64,000 nucleotides of DNA from QPIN01 sp965224575 (GTDB lineage Bacteria > Pseudomonadota > Gammaproteobacteria > Methylococcales > Methylomonadaceae). Within the stretch, counting starts at the first letter, position 1, and the number at the start of each line of letters is the position of its first letter. Below the pieces are notes generated by a model. The model did not search any database. It was not told where the DNA came from and saw nothing but the letters and a program-made list of their open reading frames with translations. The DNA lies in contig CBDCZQ010000006.1 in NCBI GenBank assembly GCA_965224575.1, positions 2,604,001 through 2,668,000 of the forward strand, read 5' to 3'. Shown here piece after piece: positions 37,372-47,800 of the stretch. The translations under genes and the position numbers were made by a program.

Positions 37372-37437
37372 CTATCTGCCGCTTTTATATTAGTTTTGAC
37401 TATAATTAAATTAGAGTTAGGTTTTTGTGTACTTTAT

Positions 37438-38754
37438 TCAAAAAGAAACCTCAAACCCAAAAACAACACGATCCTGTCTATCAAATTGTCCAAATACTCC
37501 TTGTTTATCTCCATAAAAAATATCAGCTCCTAACCAAGTCTTGATATTATCTTGCCATTCATAACTGATTTTAGGCCTGATAATGCCATCTCCATTATTC
37601 GTATTAGCGATAATTAACACTTCTGCAATTAGCGTGTCATACATAAAGTTCCGTCGTATTAGCCCTGTTAAGGTTGTATCTAGTTTATCTCTTGTTGTCT
37701 TATCAGCATTGTTTATTATCCAGCTTTGTATTAGCTGTCCACTTAACAATATATCCCAGGGAGCGTTCCAGTCCAGCCCCAGTACATAATGTAATTCTGG
37801 ACTTTTGATTACACCCCGGTTTTGTAATGGGTTTTTGCCAATAAAATAATGCTCAGTAAAGTAAGCTATTTCACCCCGTACCACCCAATCAGAAAAAGCA
37901 TTACTAAAAGTTGTGCCAAAAACATGGGTACGCTCATATTCTGGTGTAATGGTAACAATGGGATTGCCACCTATTATTGATAGGTTTTGCCTGAGCACTG
38001 GTAGGTTATTGTATTGATACAGATAGTTAAATGTGATGTCCCAGCCTTGCCAGAATGTTGAGGCACGCAGCCCGACATCGGAGTCTAGTAGAACATTATT
38101 AGGTCGTCTTGATTTTTCAATATTAACTAACACTCCGGGTGGAGCAGACGGTACTAATTCTGATGAGGTAAAAGCGTACGTTGCATTTTGTTTTGGCAAG
38201 GTATGATAGGTTTGATCGGGAATCCATAGAAATTGTAAATCCCAATTCGCAATAGTTCGCTCTATATTTGTTGTCCATAATGGAATGCGAGAACTATCAA
38301 AATCATCGAGAATAAATTCTCTGAATGATTGTGGATTGACAATATCCAGTACATGTAATCCGTCTGCCTTACCCCAGACTATTTGTTGTTTACCTAGCGT
38401 TAAAAAGGTATCACCGATATTTCCCTGTAGTGTTAGTTCACGTAGTTCCAACTCTACTTCTTTGTTTAGCAGAGCTGGCTTGCTGTAGACACTATAACTA
38501 TTTCGGTTTATATCATTAATTTGCATTCCGTTAATGGCTTCTGCGCGGAGTCTTAATGCTGATTTTATTTTCCAGCTATTGCTAAAACTAGCTTCTAGTT
38601 CGGGTAGTAGGGTTAGATTTAATCCTTGGCTATTTCCATCGTACGTATTGATCATCCATTGAGTGGTTGCTGTGATGGTGCTGTCAATTTCTATAGCATT
38701 GACGGGTTGCCATACACCAAATAAACAGCAGTATGCTATTTTATATAAATTCAT
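37438..38754 (-). CDS. DUF1302-like outer-membrane beta-barrel protein
   Basis: A 438-residue protein with a signal peptide ending near VNA-IEI and a beta-rich body with alternating hydrophobic strands and a C-terminal Phe (FEVSF), the outer-membrane insertion signal. GKQQIVWGKADGLHVLDIVN near residue 120 is the family's conserved region. DUF1302 proteins often accompany MMPL transporters and LolA-like proteins. Last gene of the six-gene operon; 196 bases (with repeat A3) separate it from the LolA-like gene. Confidence 0.82.
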   Translation of the reverse strand: MNLYKIAYCCLFGVWQPVNAIEIDSTITATTQWMINTYDGNSQGLNLTLLPELEASFSNSWKIKSALRLRAEAINGMQINDINRNSYSVYSKPALLNKEVELELRELTLQGNIGDTFLTLGKQQIVWGKADGLHVLDIVNPQSFREFILDDFDSSRIPLWTTNIERTIANWDLQFLWIPDQTYHTLPKQNATYAFTSSELVPSAPPGVLVNIEKSRRPNNVLLDSDVGLRASTFWQGWDITFNYLYQYNNLPVLRQNLSIIGGNPIVTITPEYERTHVFGTTFSNAFSDWVVRGEIAYFTEHYFIGKNPLQNRGVIKSPELHYVLGLDWNAPWDILLSGQLIQSWIINNADKTTRDKLDTTLTGLIRRNFMYDTLIAEVLIIANTNNGDGIIRPKISYEWQDNIKTWLGADIFYGDKQGVFGQFDRQDRVVFGFEVSF

Positions 38755-38822
38755 ATTTAGCTCTTTTTGTATGGAAGATAAATGTTTCAGGTAATGTTTA
38801 GACTGCCATTAATGCAAAATTC

Positions 38823-38908
38823 GTAGGTTGGGCTAACGGCTTTATCGTTAACCCAATATTTTTGGTATACCTTTGTTGGATTGCCAAAAAGACGGCAGCC
38901 CAACCTAC
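38823..38908 (+). repeat. Dispersed repeat A, copy 3
   Basis: 86 bases: GTAGGTTGGGCTAACGG, then TTATCGTTAACCCAA, TTGGATTGCCAAAAAG and GACGGCAGCCCAACCTAC. This is the best-preserved copy. It lies between the DUF1302 gene and the LolA-like gene, inside the probable operon. Confidence 0.85.
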
Positions 38909-38950
38909 AACACTGGTGGCTAAAGCGGTGTTTATCAGAAGTGATTTATT

Positions 38951-39745
38951 TTACAAACCACGTTTTAAAGAATTCTGGGTAAAAACTCTATCACTAACAG
39001 ATTCGCTATAATCCACATCAGAAAAGGTAAACACCGTTTTATGCCCTGTTTTATGATTCTCAACCTCTATTTTATGTGCTGTCCAGATTCCTTGAACTTT
39101 AGAAATATCTTTAAAATAAGTGGTTTTTAACAGTTTATTTTGTAAATCCCAATACTGACTTTTTCGTACTATCCATATCATGTTATCAACACAGCTTTCG
39201 CGCCGATTATGCCCCAGCTCTTCAGCTGTTTCATTATCAATTGCAGTTTCTTCTATCAGATAGCAATGCACACCATCCACTTCACTTTCGCCTAGTGTTT
39301 TTCTTGTATAGTCTTCAAGTGATACCCGTGTTTCCAATTTAATATCTTCATAACTAAAATCAGTGCCTAAAAAATAATCCCCTCGATCAGAGGCAGATAT
39401 ACGTCGAACTTTCCGCATTGCAGGCAAATATAACCACTGGTCATCATCCTTTTCTTTTTCAGCATAATCGTAGGTTAAAAATGCGGTATCTTTTATATTT
39501 TTTGGTTTTAAATAAAATATTGCTGTTCGTTTTTCATCACCATAATATTTTCTAAATGCTCTCGTTTCTCTTACACGTACTTTGTCATGCCGGTCTGTCA
39601 TTTCCATTGTTAAAAGTCTGGAGACAGCCGTCCCTTCATCGCGGGCATTTATTTTCTGAGCTATTTCATCGCCATTGGGCAGTTCGGCTGCAAAAAGTGA
39701 TGCGCTGAATACTGCAAGGAATGGAATGGGTAAATATTGTTTCAT
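38951..39745 (-). CDS. Outer-membrane lipoprotein-sorting (LolA-like) protein
   Basis: A 264-residue periplasmic protein. Start at 39745 (MKQYLPIPFLAVFSASLFAA) gives a signal peptide and has GGAG 7 bases upstream; a frame starting at 39823 would place 26 residues before it. The mature part matches the outer-membrane lipoprotein-sorting family: DDQWLYLPAMRKVRRISAS, DYFLGTDFSYEDI, and GVHCYLIEETA. Probably carries a lipid or lipoprotein between the MMPL pump and the outer membrane. A probable operon member. Confidence 0.88.
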   Translation of the reverse strand: MKQYLPIPFLAVFSASLFAAELPNGDEIAQKINARDEGTAVSRLLTMEMTDRHDKVRVRETRAFRKYYGDEKRTAIFYLKPKNIKDTAFLTYDYAEKEKDDDQWLYLPAMRKVRRISASDRGDYFLGTDFSYEDIKLETRVSLEDYTRKTLGESEVDGVHCYLIEETAIDNETAEELGHNRRESCVDNMIWIVRKSQYWDLQNKLLKTTYFKDISKVQGIWTAHKIEVENHKTGHKTVFTFSDVDYSESVSDRVFTQNSLKRGL

Positions 39746-39804
39746 GATTTTCTCCAATAAGAATTTTCTAAAGAGGTACGATTTTTTTAACAAAAGTGCT
39801 TTTG

Positions 39805-40263
39805 TTATTGTTTCCTCGTCCAAATTTCTGTTCGGCCAAAAAGAGGAATTCCGAAGTAGCCACGTACGGACAAGTTTTGGTGATCAATCAACTCAAGCTT
39901 GCACCGATAGGTCTTGCCGTTATTTGGATCATAGATTTGTCCATCTATCCATTTATTCTCGCCTTCGTAAATAAACCCGTGTAATATCACCTTCCCAAGT
40001 AATAATTGGCTACGTAGCTTTGGATCTGGGTTGTTAATGTCGACTCGATTATCACCTTCAGGAGTCGTCCCTCCTACGATCACACCATCAAACTTGTTGT
40101 TATTATTTTTATAAATTTTGATAAATCCATCTTTTTTCGCATTTAACCAAGTGCCGAAAATTGCATTATCATTTTTGATTTCTGCTCTAGATTGTTCGGC
40201 TATTGATGTTGGTGAGCCCAATATAAAAATGCCAAACAATAAAACTAATAAACAGTTCTTCAT
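39805..40263 (-). CDS. DUF2147 family periplasmic protein
   Basis: A 152-residue protein with a signal peptide (MKNCLLVLLFGIFILGSP then TSIA). The mature part has FGTWLNAKKDGFIKIYK and ends with GYFGIPLFGRTEIWTR, the DUF2147 signature. Predicted small beta-barrel; function unknown. It lies 9 bases downstream of the SDR gene and 59 upstream of the LolA-like start, in the export operon. Confidence 0.82.
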   Translation of the reverse strand: MKNCLLVLLFGIFILGSPTSIAEQSRAEIKNDNAIFGTWLNAKKDGFIKIYKNNNNKFDGVIVGGTTPEGDNRVDINNPDPKLRSQLLLGKVILHGFIYEGENKWIDGQIYDPNNGKTYRCKLELIDHQNLSVRGYFGIPLFGRTEIWTRKQ

Positions 40264-40272
40264 CTTTTTCTC

Positions 40273-41061
40273 CTATTTATTTAATAAAAATTTGTTAACA
40301 GACAAAGCAATGCTACGTGGGGGTAATTCCCCACTAAAAGCCAATATTTTATTGATCAACCCAGCAACAACAGTTGACTTTCCTTTCAACATACCTCGAT
40401 AGGCCTTGGCCACCTGTTTGTGAATATCACCACTGAAATAACGATATAAGCGAGTAGATCCAAGACCACCTTGTTCGGCAAAACCTGTTTTTAAAGGCCC
40501 TGGGCAAAAAGCGGTACTAGTAACAGAGGTACCTTTTAATTCCACTGCTAAGGCTCGATTAAAAGCCAAGACAAAATTCTTACTGGCAAAATAAACGGCT
40601 TCTTTTGGTCCACCTGGTTGAAAGGCAGCAATTGATGCAACATTTAAAATACGTCCACCACCTTGTTTAATCATCTCTGGTAACAATAGTCGGGTTAATT
40701 GCATTAATGCGATAATATTTAAAGTCAGCATGTTAGTCAGATCATCAAAATCAGCATCAATAAATAACCCATAATTACCAATGCCTGCATTATTAACCAG
40801 ATAATCAATAGATAAATCTTTTTCTTTAATTGTCAGGTATAAGCTTTGAATTGCGTCGGGTTTAGTTAAATCCAAAGCAATGGTATAAACTTTAATGCCA
40901 TAATCTGTTTGCAACTGCTCACTTAGTTTTTTGAGTTTTTGCTGATTTCGTGCGACCAGTAACAGGTTGTTTTGATCTTTAGCGAAAAGCTGACTAAATT
41001 CATAACCTATTCCACCCGTCGCGCCTGTAATTAAGGCAGTTTTTTCTTTCTTTATATTCAT
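40273..41061 (-). CDS. SDR family oxidoreductase in export operon
   Basis: A 262-residue short-chain dehydrogenase. TGATGGIGYEFSQL (N-terminal nucleotide loop), NNAGIGNYG, and YFASK (catalytic Tyr-x3-Lys near residue 155) are intact. Overlaps the MMPL gene by 4 bases. Being locked between an MMPL pump and lipid-carrier-like genes suggests its substrate is part of the exported molecule, an inference. Confidence 0.9.
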   Translation of the reverse strand: MNIKKEKTALITGATGGIGYEFSQLFAKDQNNLLLVARNQQKLKKLSEQLQTDYGIKVYTIALDLTKPDAIQSLYLTIKEKDLSIDYLVNNAGIGNYGLFIDADFDDLTNMLTLNIIALMQLTRLLLPEMIKQGGGRILNVASIAAFQPGGPKEAVYFASKNFVLAFNRALAVELKGTSVTSTAFCPGPLKTGFAEQGGLGSTRLYRYFSGDIHKQVAKAYRGMLKGKSTVVAGLINKILAFSGELPPRSIALSVNKFLLNK

Positions 41062-43448
41062 TTTTCTTCTCCTACAAAATTACCTGACAAAGATAAGTTA
41101 TTTGTCTTTCTACTTGTACTGAGAAAACCAGGGTTCAATACTTTCAATAAAGCGGGTAACACAGTCATGCTAGAAATAAAGCTAATAAGTACAGAAAAAG
41201 CGATCAACAAACCTAATTTAGATAATGGAGGGACATAACTCAGACCTAAAATCCCAAACCCAACAAATACCGCGACAAAACTAAACAATAAAGCGCGTCC
41301 TGTTGATGGGTATAGTTGACGTAGTGCTGCATCCATTTCTAAACCGCCTTCAGTCATTAATAATTTGACGCGATCTAAGGTATGAATGGAAAAATCAATG
41401 CCTATACCCAAGGCGATTGCAGCTGTCATGGAAGTACCCACGGCCAGTGTTATTCCGGTCGCGCCCATAAAGGCGTATACAGATAAGCACCCTAAGACAA
41501 CAGGAATTACTGCTAAGATTCCTCCGTATATTGATCGCAAACTGATACAGACAATAATCCAGACCAGTGTTAGTGCAATAATGACACTTTTGTATTGCGT
41601 GCCAAGCAAGGTGTCTAGCCAATGGTAATCAACATTTACTCGTCCTGATAAAGTGCCTTTAATTTCACAGCTGTTAAACACCTCATCAAGATATTTTTGA
41701 GTCGCTTCTACCACTACTTTATCTTGTTGATAACGCGCTGAATCCATTCTTGCTCTGACCAAAGCCATGCGATAATCATAATCAATTTCTTCTTCAAAAT
41801 CGGTGGGATCTCCACTGGCTGAATAAAGCAAAAAATATTGAGAAATCAAATTAGCATCTTCAGGTATTACATAAGCGGACGGCTTGTTTTCATTTAACGA
41901 TCTGTTCATTTGTTTAATGTAATCAACAATTGATGTACTGCCATTAATATGTGGAAGCGTTGTTAAAAATGCTTGTAACTTTTCGATACGTTGTAGATTT
42001 TCTGGCTTAAAAAGATCTTCATTATTTGGCGTTTCTATCACTATATCCAGATTATTAGTGCCATCTAAAGAGGCATTAATCGCCTTATTCGCTACAAAAA
42101 TAGGCTCCGTAGTGCGGAAATTTTCTACCCAGGATTCATTGACTTCTAACTTAAGTGCTCCCATCACTCCAAAAATACAAACTAGCAGAGCTAAGCCAAG
42201 TACTTTTCCCGTATTATTTAGTACCCAATGACCAAATTTATCCATACCCCGACTGAAAACATCCTTTTGTAAATGTTGACCGCTCGATTTAAATGCGCTG
42301 CTGTGAATCGGTTTTAATAACACCAGTGCTGCGGGTACAAAAGTCAGTGAAAATAATCCGGCTACACCTAAACCGATAAGGGAGAATAAACCATAGCCTT
42401 GCATCGGCGGCATATAGGAAGAAACAGCAATGCCCAGAAAACCAACCATAGACGTTAATGTGGTAATTAGTACCGGTCGCCACATCACCATCATGGCGCG
42501 TATAACTAAATCACGCTGTTCATATTCAGGATTTTCTGCCAATTCTTCATAATATTGACTAAGAACGTGAATGGAATCAGCCACGGCAACGCCCACTAAT
42601 AAAACAGGCATGCTGGTTGTTATCACATAAATAGGAACACCTGCTGCGGCCATTAAGCCAATAGCAGAGGCAATCGCAGATAAAATAATCACTGTGGGAA
42701 TTAAAACACCTCGCCAAGTTCGAAAAGACAGAATACATAGCAAGGTGATAATCACCACAGAAATGGGTACTAACCGTGCAGCATCAGCATTCATATAAGT
42801 GATTAAATAGCCTGATACTGCGCCATCTCCTGCCAGGTGAATTTCTTCGCCATTATTAATGGGTGCGTGTTTAATTAATTCCGATAATTGCTCATAGACC
42901 TTTGCTCCATCTTCATTATTAAACATTTCGGTGACAATCAAGGTTGCTGAACCATCGCGAGCTACCATGTTGCCTAAATAAAGTGGAAAGTCCATAACTG
43001 CCGCACGGACTTTACCTGCTTCGATTTGCGTTGTAGGTGGCGTATCAAAAAATGCTTCGACTAGCATGCCTTCTTCATTACCGGTAATATTATCCTCAGT
43101 AGCAAGGCTCACTACGCGGTCTCGATTAACCTCTGGCATTTTCATCACTTCATCAGTTAACCATTGAACCAATTGAAGGGATTGGGGGTTAAAAATACCA
43201 TATTCGCCTTTATTAATGACGGCAATCACCATGGGATCTTTTAACCCAAAAACTTCTTCCACTTGAGCACGATATAACAATGCGGGGTTATCAGGAGGGA
43301 GAAAAGATTCTGATCTGGCGTCAATAGTGAGTGTAGGAATAAAAGCAGCAGTTCCAATAATAATGAGAAACCCTAGTGCCATGATGGTTTTGGGGAACTC
43401 CGTTACTGAGAAAAAAAACCGATAGGGTAAAGAATGAGTGGTTTGCAT
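41058..43448 (-). CDS. MMPL/HpnN-type RND transporter
   Basis: A 796-residue protein with two RND-like halves, each with TM1, a periplasmic domain and five TMs. VGVAVADSIHVLSQYYEELA (TM4 first half, near residue 285) and GIGIDFSIHTLDR (second half, near residue 690) are the MMPL proton-relay motifs. Family members move lipids or other hydrophobic molecules to the outer membrane. It is 10 bases downstream of the GST gene and overlaps the SDR gene. Not part of the AcrB-like pump in the same region. Confidence 0.9.
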   Translation of the reverse strand: MQTTHSLPYRFFFSVTEFPKTIMALGFLIIIGTAAFIPTLTIDARSESFLPPDNPALLYRAQVEEVFGLKDPMVIAVINKGEYGIFNPQSLQLVQWLTDEVMKMPEVNRDRVVSLATEDNITGNEEGMLVEAFFDTPPTTQIEAGKVRAAVMDFPLYLGNMVARDGSATLIVTEMFNNEDGAKVYEQLSELIKHAPINNGEEIHLAGDGAVSGYLITYMNADAARLVPISVVIITLLCILSFRTWRGVLIPTVIILSAIASAIGLMAAAGVPIYVITTSMPVLLVGVAVADSIHVLSQYYEELAENPEYEQRDLVIRAMMVMWRPVLITTLTSMVGFLGIAVSSYMPPMQGYGLFSLIGLGVAGLFSLTFVPAALVLLKPIHSSAFKSSGQHLQKDVFSRGMDKFGHWVLNNTGKVLGLALLVCIFGVMGALKLEVNESWVENFRTTEPIFVANKAINASLDGTNNLDIVIETPNNEDLFKPENLQRIEKLQAFLTTLPHINGSTSIVDYIKQMNRSLNENKPSAYVIPEDANLISQYFLLYSASGDPTDFEEEIDYDYRMALVRARMDSARYQQDKVVVEATQKYLDEVFNSCEIKGTLSGRVNVDYHWLDTLLGTQYKSVIIALTLVWIIVCISLRSIYGGILAVIPVVLGCLSVYAFMGATGITLAVGTSMTAAIALGIGIDFSIHTLDRVKLLMTEGGLEMDAALRQLYPSTGRALLFSFVAVFVGFGILGLSYVPPLSKLGLLIAFSVLISFISSMTVLPALLKVLNPGFLSTSRKTNNLSLSGNFVGEEK

Positions 43449-43458
43449 AATTCACCTA

Positions 43459-44070
43459 CTATTTTGGAACGGCCATACCGCGTTGAACAGCCGGTCTTTG
43501 TTTAAGTTGCTGTAACCAACGAGTTAAATTTGTGTAATTTGCTAATTTTTCCTCCTGAGCTAGCACTACTGGTAGAGTGGTAATATCAGCTATGCTATAA
43601 CTTGTGCCTGCTAAAAACTCGTGCTCGGAAAGTCGCTGGTCAAAAAATTTGTATAAGTCATGTACGCGCTGTCTTAATTGATCAGCAGCCTGATCTTGTT
43701 TAGGGTCAATGAGGTTTTGCAAATAAAAAGCACTGAATAATGTGGAGCCTATATCCACTGCATGAAAATGCATCCATTCATAGACTTTAGCTCTTTCTAA
43801 GAGTGACTTGGGTAACAGTAACTGTGTCTTTTCTGCTAAATATTGCAAAATAGCAACGGATTGTGTCAATATCAGAGGCTCAGATGCGCCACTGTCATGA
43901 TCGATTATCACGGGAATCCTGCCACTGGGATTTAGTTTTAAAAAGTCTGTCTGGTGTTGTTCGCCTTTTATCAAGTCTATTTTATGCGCTGTATAAGATA
44001 ACTCAATTTCTTCCAGCATGATGGAAATACGCTGGCCATTAAAGGTACTTGCAGTATATAAATCTATCAT
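43459..44070 (-). CDS. Glutathione S-transferase, first gene of export operon
   Basis: A 203-residue GST. TASTFNGQRISIMLEE near residue 5 and LKLNPSGRIPVIID near residue 48, with the cis-Pro, are the thioredoxin-like N-terminal features; the C-terminal half is alpha-helical. AGGAG 6-7 bases before the ATG. First gene of the operon and divergent from tetR. A role in conjugating or reducing toxic or reactive lipid products would fit, but the substrate is unknown. Confidence 0.88.
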   Translation of the reverse strand: MIDLYTASTFNGQRISIMLEEIELSYTAHKIDLIKGEQHQTDFLKLNPSGRIPVIIDHDSGASEPLILTQSVAILQYLAEKTQLLLPKSLLERAKVYEWMHFHAVDIGSTLFSAFYLQNLIDPKQDQAADQLRQRVHDLYKFFDQRLSEHEFLAGTSYSIADITTLPVVLAQEEKLANYTNLTRWLQQLKQRPAVQRGMAVPK

Positions 44071-44081
44071 CGTGTCTCCTC

Positions 44082-44159
44082 GTATTATTTGAACTTATTA
44101 AAAAACCAACTAGTCTGTTTAAATAAACAATAGCAAAAACCAACTGGTCTGTCTATACT
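44082..44159. promoter_or_regulatory. Divergent promoters with two TetR operator-like sites
   Basis: ACCAACTAGTCTGT (44105-44118) and ACCAACTGGTCTGT (44139-44152) differ at one base and start 34 bases apart; each is an imperfect palindrome AC-N2-ACTRGT-N2-GT. Minus-strand promoter for the GST operon: -35 TTGGTT (44104-44109) and -10 TAATAC (44082-44087), spacer 16, with operator 1 over the -35. On the plus strand, TATACT (44154-44159) is a -10 for tetR, abutting operator 2. Confidence 0.7.
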
Positions 44160-44184
44160 ATTTATAAAAACTTTTGAGTAAAAA

Positions 44185-44817
44185 ATGGCAACAAATACGT
44201 TAAGCAAGAAAAAACCTGAAGACACACGTAAAAAAATAATCGATGCTGCCTTTAAAGAAATCTATAAACATGGCTATCAAGGCATGCGAATTGATCAAGT
44301 ATTGAAAAATACTGATCTAAAAAAAGGTGCTTTGTACTATCATTTTTCTAGTAAGCAAGATTTAGGTTATGCCGTATTTGATGAATATATCTTAAAACAA
44401 GGCGCTAAAATGTGGGTTGAACCTCTGTACGGTTTTGACGATCCTTTAGAAGGAATTTATACTTTATTTATGCTGAATGAAAGTGTCAGTGAAAGTATCT
44501 GGGGAAATGAAGTTTTGACTTTAGGTTGCCCAGTCAATAATTTAGCACAGGAAATGTCGCCCATTGATGAAGGATTTAGAAAACGCATTGTTGGGATGTT
44601 TAAAGCCTGGAAGGGAGCGTTGTCTGATGTGTTAAAAAAAGGTCAGCAACAGGGTATTGTTGATCAATCAATCAATACCGAAGACAGTGCTATGTTAATT
44701 ATAACAATTATCGAAGGTTCGGTAGGGTTGACTAAGGTTCATCAGGATAAAGAGGTTTATCTTAGCTGTGGTAGGGAATTAAAGCGATATTTAGATACGC
44801 TTAAATCTGGAAAATAG
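44185..44817 (+). CDS. TetR family transcriptional regulator
   Basis: A 210-residue repressor. HTH domain in residues 10-60: TRKKIIDAAFKEIYKHGYQG, then TDLKKGALYYHFSSKQDLGY, with the TetR signature. The C-terminal ligand domain has a TetR_C-like AcrR/YcdC-type layout; the ligand is not predictable. It is divergent from the GST-MMPL operon and convergent with the RND pump operon, and two operator-like sites lie in its promoter. So it probably represses the operon and itself. Confidence 0.9.
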   Translation: MATNTLSKKKPEDTRKKIIDAAFKEIYKHGYQGMRIDQVLKNTDLKKGALYYHFSSKQDLGYAVFDEYILKQGAKMWVEPLYGFDDPLEGIYTLFMLNESVSESIWGNEVLTLGCPVNNLAQEMSPIDEGFRKRIVGMFKAWKGALSDVLKKGQQQGIVDQSINTEDSAMLIITIIEGSVGLTKVHQDKEVYLSCGRELKRYLDTLKSGK

Positions 44818-44853
44818 TCTTTATTTGATTTCTTGCACGTTCTTTAGCTTGTT

Positions 44854-47800
44854 TTAGCGGACATTCGTATTAATAGAAATGCCCTTAAGTTTAGCCCCTT
44901 CCAGCAATAAATAAAAACAAGGCACTAGAAGCAAGGTAATAAAGGTAGCAAATAAGACTCCAAAAGCTAACGATACGGCCATAGGGATTAAAAACTGAGC
45001 CTGCGTATTAGTACTGAACATCATTGGCATCAGCCCGATAAAAGTGGTGACTGAGGTGAGTAATATGGCTCTAAACCTAACAGTTCCTGCCTGAAAAATA
45101 GCATTAAATAAATCCATTCCAGCTTGTCTACTGCGATTAATATAGTCCACTAAGACTAAGCTATCGTTTACGACTACGCCTGTTAATGCCAGCATCCCCA
45201 AGACACTTTGAATGCTTAAATTCAATCCTAATAATAAATGACCTATAACTGCCCCGATCAGTCCAAAAGGAATAACAGACATGACGATAAAAGGTTGAGT
45301 GTAAGATTGAAAAGGCACGGCTAATAATGCGTAAATAATAAATAAAACCAGTACCATTCCTAATGCTAAACTTTTAAATGATTCGTTAGTCTCCTTTGCT
45401 TCGCCTTCTTCTAAGTAGGAAATAGTAGGATGGTCAAGTAAAGTTTCGGTGATGAAGCTATTCATTTCATTTTGAAGAATAGGGAGTTGAACTGCTTGTT
45501 GATCAACATCAGCGGTGACATGAATGGTTCGGTAGCGGTCAGATCGATTAATTACTGCCGGTGCTCGGTTAATAGATAAGTCGGCTACTTGTCTAATAGG
45601 GACTGCATCACCATTGGGTGTACGGATAATCATAGACTCAAGGTTAGCAAAAGATTGGCGTTCTGATTCGGGATAACGCACATAAACCTTAACTTCCTCT
45701 CCATTTCGTTGCATTCGTTGAACTTCTATGCCATTAAACGCCCCACGGACTTGCATCCCTAAATTAAGGCTATTGATTCCCAATAACTCTGCCTCGGGTT
45801 TTAGTTGCAACTGGATTTGTTCTTTTCCTTGTGAAAAATCATCGGCTATATCAAACACGCCTGGATATTGTGCCAGTTGTGTTTTGATTTTATCTGACAC
45901 TAGGTTCAGCTCATCAAAACTACGTCCTTTAAGCATAAAATCTATTACGTTAGAAGGTCTGAACATGGATGCGCTAAAAGTCAGTTTTTGAGTACCATTA
46001 ATTGGCCCTACATTGGTTCGCCATTCTTTTGCTAGTTCAATACTGCTCACTGGATTGCTACGCACTTCTTGAGGGATAATTCCAAAACTGACACGTCCCT
46101 GGTTAGGTTTTAACCCCATACGAACGTTACCTTGAATACTAACAGTCGAGTACACATTATTAATAATCGTTTCACTGGGTATCTGATGATTATATTTTTC
46201 ACGTAAGGCGAGAGCTGCTTGTTCCATACGATCTATATGGCGTTTAGTTACCTCGTAAGGCGTTCCTTCAGGTAAGGTTATTTTACCTTTTGCAATTTCA
46301 CTTTGTACGCGAGGGAAAAATGTAAATTTAATCCAGCCACTGGCAATTAAGCTACTGATGATAATTAAGGCGCTAAAAAATAGTGCCAGTGTTAACCCTG
46401 GTCTTTTAAGGGATTTCTTTAATATTGGCTGATAAATTTTCTGGATAAAGCTATCTAAATAATAGCTAACTTTATTTTGGATATTTGTTAACCAGGGAAA
46501 GGCTGTGTCTTTACCCATGTGTTTTAAATGAGCGGGTAAAATTAGTTTGGTTTCGATTAATGAGAGAATTAATACGGGAATAACTACGGCAGGAATCATG
46601 GTAAATAGTTTACTTCGTTCTCCCTCCATCGTTAGTAATGAGCCAAAGGCAACAATCGTGGTCAGTACACCGAAAGTAACCGCAGTTGCAACTTCTTGAG
46701 TGCCTTTAATAACAGCCTCTGTTTGATCTTTATCCTCATTTGATTCTAAGTGTTTATAGATGTTTTCGCCTGTGACAATAGCATCATCAACGACAATCCC
46801 AAGAACCAAAATAAATGCAAACATGGTAGTAAAGTTAATGGTTGCATCAAAAAAAGGCATAAAAGCAAATGCTCCAATAACAGAGACTGGAATGCCAAGC
46901 ACAACCCAAAAGGCAAGCTCCATCCTTAAAAACAGGGTTAACACAATAAAAACCAGAATAGCCCCTTGAACGGCAGTTTGGATTAATGATGAAATGCGGT
47001 TTTTGATGTATTTAGAACGGTCACGCCAATAGCCAATTTCTACACCTGGCGGCATAGTATCTTGTGCCGTCAGTAGATATTTTTTCACTTCCTCAGATAT
47101 GTCTAAAGCATCTTGCTTGTCTATCCGATAGATTTCAATCATCACAGAAGGTTGTCCATTAAATCTGGATAGAATAGGGAGGTCAACAAAACCATCTTTT
47201 ATTTGGGCAATATCACCTAAATGTAAAAGCGTGCCATCGGCATTGGTTTTTACCACAATGGAGGAAAAATCAGTTGCAAGATAGCGTTGTCCTTTTGTGC
47301 GAATCAAAAACTCATACTCGCCGGCTTGAATAACTCCGGCAGGAATATCAATAGATGAACGTTGAATCGCTGTGCTTAAATCTGAAAAAGTTAAGTCATA
47401 TTTTCGCAATTTTTGCGCTGATGCTTCAATGGATATTTCAAAGGGTCTAATGCCTGTAATATCAACTTGTGTAATATTGGGTAGTTCGGCTATTTCATCT
47501 CTAACTCGTTGCCCTACCTCTCGTAATTCGGCTTCAGGTAAATCACCGCTGACGGAAACACTAATTACTTCAAACCGTGTTGTTTCCATCCCAACTTCCA
47601 GATCTTCTAGTTCATCTGGGAAACTGTGAATCATATCAATTCGAGATTCAATATCAGTTAAAATTTCTCGATGGATATAACCATTTTTGGCTTCCATGGT
47701 GACTGATCCAGAACCTTCACTAGCAGTGCTATTAAGCTCCACAATCCCCGGTATGTCATAAATAGCTTCTTCAATTCGTGTGATAACAGATTTTTCTATA

